Source: Aureococcus anophagefferens (lineage: Eukaryota; Sar; Pelagophyceae; Pelagomonadales; Pelagomonadaceae). From it: a DNA stretch of 10,496 bases. The stretch covers positions 41,587 through 52,082 of the forward strand of contig NW_008705622.1 of assembly GCF_000186865.1 (NCBI RefSeq), read 5' to 3'. Each line of letters begins with the position of its first letter. The first letter of the stretch is position 1. The position numbers were made by a program, and so were the translations under genes. Below, piece after piece: positions 6,351 to 10,496 of this stretch. Under the pieces are notes generated by a model. That model was not told the DNA's origin. It saw only the letters and a program-made list of their open reading frames with translations, and did no database searches.

Positions 6351-7850
6351 ATGGTTTCTCCTAACATCCAAGAGTTGGGTTTGAGTGATAAGTTGCTGGA
6401 GCATTATATGAAGGAGGTGGGTGAGATGGCCGTGGGTATTTTGGATGGCAAGCCTTTCGACTCACCCATCCATATGGGCATACTCCTGACTTGTATGTTT
6501 GCCCCACCCAGGTGGGTGGCTCAGGCGGACCTCAGGAACGATCTGAGTCATGGATACTTAGAAATTCTTGGCCATGGGAACCTGGTTCCTCCCCGGCCTC
6601 CGCCCACTGCGCGAACCGCTCCGACTCCTGGACCCACTCCAGGGACCGGACATCGGTGCATTCCGGGCATAGAGCAAGGGATTACGATGGACAACAAGGA
6701 GGAGTTTTGTAAGAACGGCGGCATGCAGCTCATGTACGAGCGCTTGTCCGCAGGCACAAAGAAGACCTATGAGTCCTCCTTAAAGAAGTGGCACTTATGG
6801 CGTCATGTACGCCGAAAACCATTTATGTTAGGCACCGACGACGAGGCTGAGGAAAACGATCTTATGGAATTTGTCTACTGGGCTGGCATAGGCCATGGAT
6901 ACAAGCATTCCACCCTTCATGTGTGTCTATATGCACTCAGGTTTGCACATCTGGTCGCAGATGGCAGGGATATTCTCAAGGACAAGTTGCGACTTAAGAT
7001 GGCCATGGCTGGCTTGAAGCGTCGACAGAAGTCCCCCAAGCGCAAGCATCCGGTGACAGTGGCACATATTAAGCAGATCCAACTGGGGTTGGACACTGGG
7101 CTGTGGGATGACTTGCTGTTACTCACCGCGGTGTCTTTCGGTTTCTCCTTTTTGCTGCGTGCCTGTGAATACCTGTCAAAGGATGGTGTGGTCCACGAGG
7201 ACAAGGTCCTCCGCATGGAGCATCTCCACATCTTCCAGGCAGGCCACAAGTTGGGGTGGGAACAAATTATGGCAGCGGACGAGTTGGTCATCCACATCCC
7301 AGGCTCCAAAACAGACATCTACAACGACGGTTACAAGCTCAATATCAAACTGCGAGCAGGTGACACGCCGTCTGACATCAACCCGTTATGCCTCCTTAGG
7401 CAGCTGTACACAATGAACCCAGCCCGCTTCGGAGCCAACGGGTCCAAGCGGCCCGTGTTCTGCTTAGCCTGCGGTAGGGTCCTGGAGCGTAGCACAGTTA
7501 ACACAGCGCTCAAAGCAGCGGCGGTGGCTCTGGGTTTGGACCCTGCTGATCACGCCACCCATTCGCTGCGGGCTGGTGGAGCTACAGCCTTGTATGCCAT
7601 CGGGTGGCCTCCTTCAAAGATCCAGCGTCGAGGGCGGTGGCTGTCTGATTGTTGGTTACTGTATATTTGGCCGGACAGGGAGGAGGCAACAGGTCTCATG
7701 GAAGACGTGGTCTCCAGTCCGGCCCCCTTGTTCCATATTAAAAAAAAAAAAAAAAAAAAAAATTACCTTCCTCATTATGTTGCAGAAGTATGGCTGAGGT
7801 GGCTGCGCCATCCAAGCGCGGTCCGTCGGCCTTCATCCTGGCATATTTAA
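6351..7850 (+). CDS. Tyrosine recombinase (phage-integrase fold)
   Basis: It cuts and rejoins DNA through a covalent 3'-phosphotyrosine and would integrate or excise the element. I start at ATG 6351; the frame is open to 6279 but only with a TTG inside the repeat. The product is 499 residues. Residues about 1-80 are unfamiliar, and 80-100 are a Pro/Thr linker. About 125-225 form the core-binding domain (RLSAGTKKTYESSLKKW). The catalytic domain follows: R270 (FLLRACEYL), K320 (IPGSKTD), H404 and R407 (HSLRAGG), W430 (QRRGRW) and Y438 (LLYIW). All expected positions are filled and the W-to-Y spacing is normal, so it could be active. A CxxC (CLAC) lies at about 371-374. After residue 463 a seven-Lys tract from a 23-A run leads into an atypical tail; the original end may have been near residue 460. 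It resembles algal and dinoflagellate mobile-element recombinases. Confidence 0.85.
   Translation: MVSPNIQELGLSDKLLEHYMKEVGEMAVGILDGKPFDSPIHMGILLTCMFAPPRWVAQADLRNDLSHGYLEILGHGNLVPPRPPPTARTAPTPGPTPGTGHRCIPGIEQGITMDNKEEFCKNGGMQLMYERLSAGTKKTYESSLKKWHLWRHVRRKPFMLGTDDEAEENDLMEFVYWAGIGHGYKHSTLHVCLYALRFAHLVADGRDILKDKLRLKMAMAGLKRRQKSPKRKHPVTVAHIKQIQLGLDTGLWDDLLLLTAVSFGFSFLLRACEYLSKDGVVHEDKVLRMEHLHIFQAGHKLGWEQIMAADELVIHIPGSKTDIYNDGYKLNIKLRAGDTPSDINPLCLLRQLYTMNPARFGANGSKRPVFCLACGRVLERSTVNTALKAAAVALGLDPADHATHSLRAGGATALYAIGWPPSKIQRRGRWLSDCWLLYIWPDREEATGLMEDVVSSPAPLFHIKKKKKKKNYLPHYVAEVWLRWLRHPSAVRRPSSWHI
7740..7762. repeat. Run of 23 A
   Basis: This is an uninterrupted A23 tract in the recombinase frame, giving seven Lys and the start of an Asn codon. 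It falls just after the last conserved residues of the recombinase. It could be a length-variable homopolymer, or the trace of a poly(A) tail copied back into DNA. Its length could be misread by sequencing and would change the downstream frame. Confidence 0.9.
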
Positions 7851-7987
7851 TTGAAACTGAGCTCAACCTCCCCTCGAGGGAGGATCTTACTTGCTTCCTT
7901 TTAGCTCAGGCTAGTGGGAGATACGAAAGGCCAAGTGGACGGAAATTGCATTTACGGCAGTACAATATGTTTCCGGTAACGAGTTAG
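7790..7987 (+). CDS. Small ORF between recombinase and right repeat
   Basis: This 65-codon ORF with ATG at 7790 (MAEVAAPSKRGPS) lies in a different frame from the overlapping recombinase tail and ends inside the right repeat at a TAG. The part before the repeat has a mixed hydrophobic and charged make-up (FILAYLIETELNLPSREDL) that looks more protein-like than the recombinase tail beside it. It could be a small element protein, a relic of a second element gene, or chance. I recognise no family. Confidence 0.2.
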   Translation: MAEVAAPSKRGPSAFILAYLIETELNLPSREDLTCFLLAQASGRYERPSGRKLHLRQYNMFPVTS

Positions 7988-8099
7988 TGAGTTTAGACCA
8001 CCTATCATCATCCAGCTAAATAAAACTGCTGGTTGTGGTGGTCCTCTCCCAGCTCGCCGCTTCCCCGGGGTCCGGGGTGGCGCGGCTTATATTTTTTGG
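7943..8099 (+). repeat. Right 157-bp terminal direct repeat
   Basis: Identical to 6189-6345. Its AATAAA (8019-8024) is correctly placed to end a transcript begun at the left repeat. On its right side it joins the minus-strand coding region without a gap: that reading frame continues into the repeat and stops at 8016. Confidence 0.97.
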
Positions 8100-8372
8100 C
8101 CCGCCCACCTGGCAAAAGGTAACATCGCTGGCGCCCCAGAGATCCTTACTGCACACAGGGTCAAATGCTCTAGGTGCATCAGGCGCCGGTAAGTCATGAC
8201 TAGGTTTGATGATGCCTAAAGAGTCCCATTTATAGGAATCTTTCGGTACAAGATCAAGAAGAGTCTTGTCTTCGTGTGCGCTTGCTTTCAGGTGCTCAAA
8301 GATGGGATGCTTGTCACGGAAGTAAACTAGCTTCAGTCCCTTTGTCCCATTTAGATATTGAAGGAGTTCTTT
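8016..8372 (-). CDS. Unknown large protein, C-terminal part (third frame)
   Basis: This is the continuation, in the +1 frame, of the minus-strand gene to its right. I place the beginning at the TAA that closes the previous frame (8371-8373); the true switch could be up to about 50 bp earlier, because this frame already reads protein-like as EQHVVLLKELLQYL. About 91 residues follow, charged and Leu-rich at first (KELLQYLNG, FRDKHPIFEHLK), then Pro/Asp-rich (HDLPAPDAPRAFD), before the frame enters the 157-bp repeat at 8099. The last 27 codons, to the stop at 8016, are repeat sequence and unlikely to be original. The gene therefore looks truncated by the element. Confidence 0.45.
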   Translation of the reverse strand, partial: KELLQYLNGTKGLKLVYFRDKHPIFEHLKASAHEDKTLLDLVPKDSYKWDSLGIIKPSHDLPAPDAPRAFDPVCSKDLWGASDVTFCQVGGPKNISRATPDPGEAASWERTTTTSSFI

Positions 8373-9624
8373 AAGGAGGACCACATGTTGCTCGGTTGGT
8401 GTTGAAGTGTCGGCGAGGGTTCTTATCGTTCTTGCAAATGGAACATTCCATGCAATTTTGCTTGTGCTTAATATCACCAGGAAGAAGACGATGGTTGGTA
8501 GTACACTGCATTGTCTTAGCCGCAACGTCATTGTTACAGTGATAGATGCGGTGAAAGTCACGCATACGTTTCTTACTAGCAGCTTCAGTGGTATCGCGGG
8601 TAGTAGTATTGTGTTTTGCAGTGCGCACATTCCTTTTCTTGGACACATCAGTATCAATCTTTGGAAATTCAGAATAGGAATTGTTCAGAGCATGTCCCGT
8701 ATCATTCTTTGGTTGGAACATGCAATTCATAACTCTGCCAATCAAGTGCGTTGCTGTGTTCTTCTTTGGTGTCTTGAATGCGACTAGATTGGAAAGAACA
8801 TAGTACGCTCCCCCGCGGTTTAAGCCACCATCCAAATCATCAATGACCGCTTTATAGACGGCATGAAGCATTCCAGAGGGCACTGCGTTAGCTATGTAGG
8901 TGTAGGCTTGATCTTCAGGAATAGATCTCAGGAAATCTTCTTGCTTTTCGGCGAGGTGATTGATCCGGAGGATTTCATTGAAAGTTAAGCCGCGTATCCC
9001 TCTAAACATCTTGTTCTTGTGTCTGTCATCTAGAATGAGGATGTTCGCCCAACTAGTGAAAGTAGGAGAGGCTCGTTGTATGGAGTATACTTTGTTGCCT
9101 TTCACATTTTCGCCGTTTACGTAGCCAAGGTAGGATGACCGGGAGAGATAACAAGATTCCAACTCAAAATTGACATCCTTGTAAGTCATAAGAGCGTGAT
9201 CGCCAAGGTCGATGCAACCAGGTTGCACAGAGTTAAGGTGATCGACAAGAGTTTGGGTGTTGGAGAGTTTATTGTTTGAACAAAAGCTAGAGATGTTGAA
9301 GAGTACTCCATCAAAAGCTTCAAGCTTCGCTGCTGCCTTAGAGTGAAGACTGAAAGTCTGTTGACAAACGTTCTGAAGCTCTGATTGAGCAGGGCTCTCA
9401 TCGAAACTAGGCAGCTTAAGCTCGCCTCCAGTGTAGCAGCCCACGTTGTAGGTACACGTTGCCTGAGTAAGGGAAACGCCTGCGCGGTCATGATATACCG
9501 CTGCAGTGGCCAGACCTAGTCCAGAACCATCTAGGGTGATGATGTAAGAATCATGATCGCGACTATTCTTAGTTCGTCGCTTGATGTTGTGTAGGATAGT
9601 CCAGACTTTAGCAATCATAGGGTT
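8371..9624 (-). CDS. Unknown large protein, central part with Cys cluster (second frame)
   Basis: The middle, 417-residue portion of the minus-strand gene, read one base on from the frame that ends at TAA 9623-9625. The frame is open from 9711, and an ATG lies at 9708, but the residues before about 9625 look less protein-like than those of the neighbouring frame. It is a soluble protein with no membrane segment. Towards its end there is a basic region (SKKRMRDFHRIYHC) and a Cys cluster, C-x2-C-x2-C ... R-R-H ... C, at DNA 8374-8454, which may bind zinc. This is faintly like the C-terminal zinc ribbon of some DDE transposases, but I cannot find the catalytic Asp blocks. Family unknown. Confidence 0.5.
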   Translation of the reverse strand, partial: NPMIAKVWTILHNIKRRTKNSRDHDSYIITLDGSGLGLATAAVYHDRAGVSLTQATCTYNVGCYTGGELKLPSFDESPAQSELQNVCQQTFSLHSKAAAKLEAFDGVLFNISSFCSNNKLSNTQTLVDHLNSVQPGCIDLGDHALMTYKDVNFELESCYLSRSSYLGYVNGENVKGNKVYSIQRASPTFTSWANILILDDRHKNKMFRGIRGLTFNEILRINHLAEKQEDFLRSIPEDQAYTYIANAVPSGMLHAVYKAVIDDLDGGLNRGGAYYVLSNLVAFKTPKKNTATHLIGRVMNCMFQPKNDTGHALNNSYSEFPKIDTDVSKKRNVRTAKHNTTTRDTTEAASKKRMRDFHRIYHCNNDVAAKTMQCTTNHRLLPGDIKHKQNCMECSICKNDKNPRRHFNTNRATCGPP

Positions 9625-10496
9625 AGAGCTGTGAATCATACCCATCCCTACCTTGATCCTTATGCTGTGGCAAGAAGTCATCCTGAAACTTAGTGAGCAG
9701 CTTATCATCGATCACAGTGACACCATTCTTCTCCATGAAAGTCTGATAGCCTCTAAGGTACGAAATGTAATGGTCCGCATAGTACTTAGACTCGTAATTG
9801 GTCTTGTTGAAAGTAGATATGTGCTCCTCATTGTTGGAAGAAGGTACCACATCCATTGTCGCTTTCACCAGGGTGTGGATGGCCCAAAAGGGGTTCGGAA
9901 TACCATAGTTTGTGACCAGGTGTTTAATTTCCGTCCAGCAGGGCAGATCCTTGGCCGCCGACTGATTGGATCCATCGATGTCACAAAACCTCTGGAGCAG
10001 ACCCGCAAGGCCTTGACACCCCCACTCGAAATCGACTGGTTTTGGCAACCGATTACCTCCATGAATGAGTTCCATCTTTTTGTCTTTCCTGACAAAGCCA
10101 TTAGGGATGGAGCAGTACAAAGCAGCAAACTCGCTGCACTTGAGATCGTCGAAGACAGGATTCCTTGTCTCTTCTCGATGGTTCGTAACAGCGCGATTCA
10201 TCATCAAAAACCAGAATTTGCCGCGCTTGGCGACCACTCCGTATGGCCGGACACCGCCGTCCTGTGTCTCTCTGACAACAAGGCTGTTTGACTCGGTGGT
10301 GAGGAACCATACATTTCTGGGTCGATTGTCGTCAATCTTCTCCAGCGCAAAGCCTCTCTCCGCAGAACTAGCATTCAACCACACGGCCATGGCCCGGGCA
10401 AACAGCAAACGTTCGCCCGCGTTAGCGGGGTCGATGAATGAGCCATCTGGCCTCATGCATCTGTTGTCAGTGTTAACCACTTTGTTGCCCTGGGGG
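9623..10496 (-). CDS. Unknown large protein, N-terminal part, cut by window edge
   Basis: The frame is open to the right edge (290 codons visible), so the true start lies outside; a GTG at 10480 and ATG at 10456 are not needed. It ends at TAA 9623-9625. The product is a soluble, mixed alpha/beta-looking protein (for example PRNVWFLTTESNSLVVRE, GKFWFLMMNRAV) and is Asn-, Asp- and aromatic-rich, with no signal peptide or membrane segment in view. With the two following parts it makes about 800 codons in three successive frames, each step +1. It may be a gene of an older mobile element, a host gene, or a virus-like integrated gene. Nothing in the sequence decides, and I do not recognise the family. 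Confidence 0.5.
   Translation of the reverse strand, partial: PQGNKVVNTDNRCMRPDGSFIDPANAGERLLFARAMAVWLNASSAERGFALEKIDDNRPRNVWFLTTESNSLVVRETQDGGVRPYGVVAKRGKFWFLMMNRAVTNHREETRNPVFDDLKCSEFAALYCSIPNGFVRKDKKMELIHGGNRLPKPVDFEWGCQGLAGLLQRFCDIDGSNQSAAKDLPCWTEIKHLVTNYGIPNPFWAIHTLVKATMDVVPSSNNEEHISTFNKTNYESKYYADHYISYLRGYQTFMEKNGVTVIDDKLLTKFQDDFLPQHKDQGRDGYDSQL

Larger units (their letters stand above)
6189..8099 (+). mobile_element. Tyrosine-recombinase element with 157-bp terminal direct repeats
   Basis: A 1.9-kb unit is bracketed by identical 157-bp direct repeats and carries one large gene, a tyrosine recombinase, transcribed away from the left repeat. The layout resembles a stripped-down DIRS/Ngaro/PAT-like or Crypton-like element. 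DIRS-group elements carry a reverse transcriptase and split or inverted repeats, and I see no reverse transcriptase here. Cryptons carry only a recombinase but are not known for long direct repeats. I find no target-site duplication (left flank ends GCTCGCTCAA; right flank begins CCCGCCCACC), which fits recombinase-mediated insertion, and the repeat ends lack the TG...CA of ordinary LTRs. Identical repeats suggest recent insertion or gene conversion. The true outer boundaries could be wider than the repeats. Confidence 0.6.

Noticed and set aside
6917..7318. Antisense and alternate frames within the recombinase gene
   Set aside because: They are shadows of a gene with full catalytic positions; their peptides are low-complexity.
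8371..9708. piggyBac-type transposase with a C-terminal zinc ribbon
   Set aside because: The Cys cluster is suggestive, but its spacing does not fit and I could not find the catalytic Asp blocks or the usual conserved strands in any of the three frames.
1..10496. tRNA, rRNA or CRISPR array
   Set aside because: No tRNA B-box with matching arms, no rRNA-like block, and no regularly spaced repeats with unique spacers were seen on either strand.

Overview
The window looks like a repeat-rich accessory stretch of a nuclear genome from a microbial eukaryote, most likely a marine alga. Supporting signs are a GT-A glycosyltransferase of eukaryotic secretory-pathway type, a two-membrane-span Cys-rich protein, a GC-rich signal-peptide exon ending at a possible splice donor, an AATAAA motif inside a terminal repeat, long spacers, genes on both strands with no bacterial-style operons or ribosome binding sites, and a tyrosine recombinase of the type common in algal and dinoflagellate mobile elements. 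The exact lineage cannot be fixed from the sequence. The 37 codons of the signal-peptide exon all end in G or C, unlike the more balanced genes elsewhere, so the window mixes a GC-rich host-like piece with compositionally different DNA.

Layout. Positions 1-360 hold a 30-bp tandem duplication and the secreted-protein exon. Positions 343-1589 are largely empty. A plus-strand gene of unknown function (about 1590-2671) is split by one frame change. One arm of a perfect 42-bp inverted repeat lies inside this gene, and the other arm lies 316 bp downstream. A small plus-strand ORF (2985-3287) meets a minus-strand GT-A-like glycosyltransferase (3241-4068) tail to tail. A spacer with small hairpins follows, then a minus-strand membrane protein (4790-5773).

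The most distinctive feature is at 6189-8099: two identical 157-bp direct repeats bracket a tyrosine recombinase gene whose R, K, H-x-x-R, W and Y catalytic positions are all present. Its ATG lies 5 bp after the first repeat, and a 23-A run lies near its 3' end. This looks like a compact tyrosine-recombinase mobile element without a visible reverse transcriptase. The second repeat abuts a large minus-strand coding region (8100 to the right edge, about 800 codons over three frames) that I do not recognise. That gene's last frame runs straight into the repeat, so the element may have truncated it.

Nothing ties the genes into one pathway. The glycosyltransferase and membrane protein both suggest the secretory system. 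The rest is best read as mobile-element activity and gene decay, or as genes with frame errors in the sequence.
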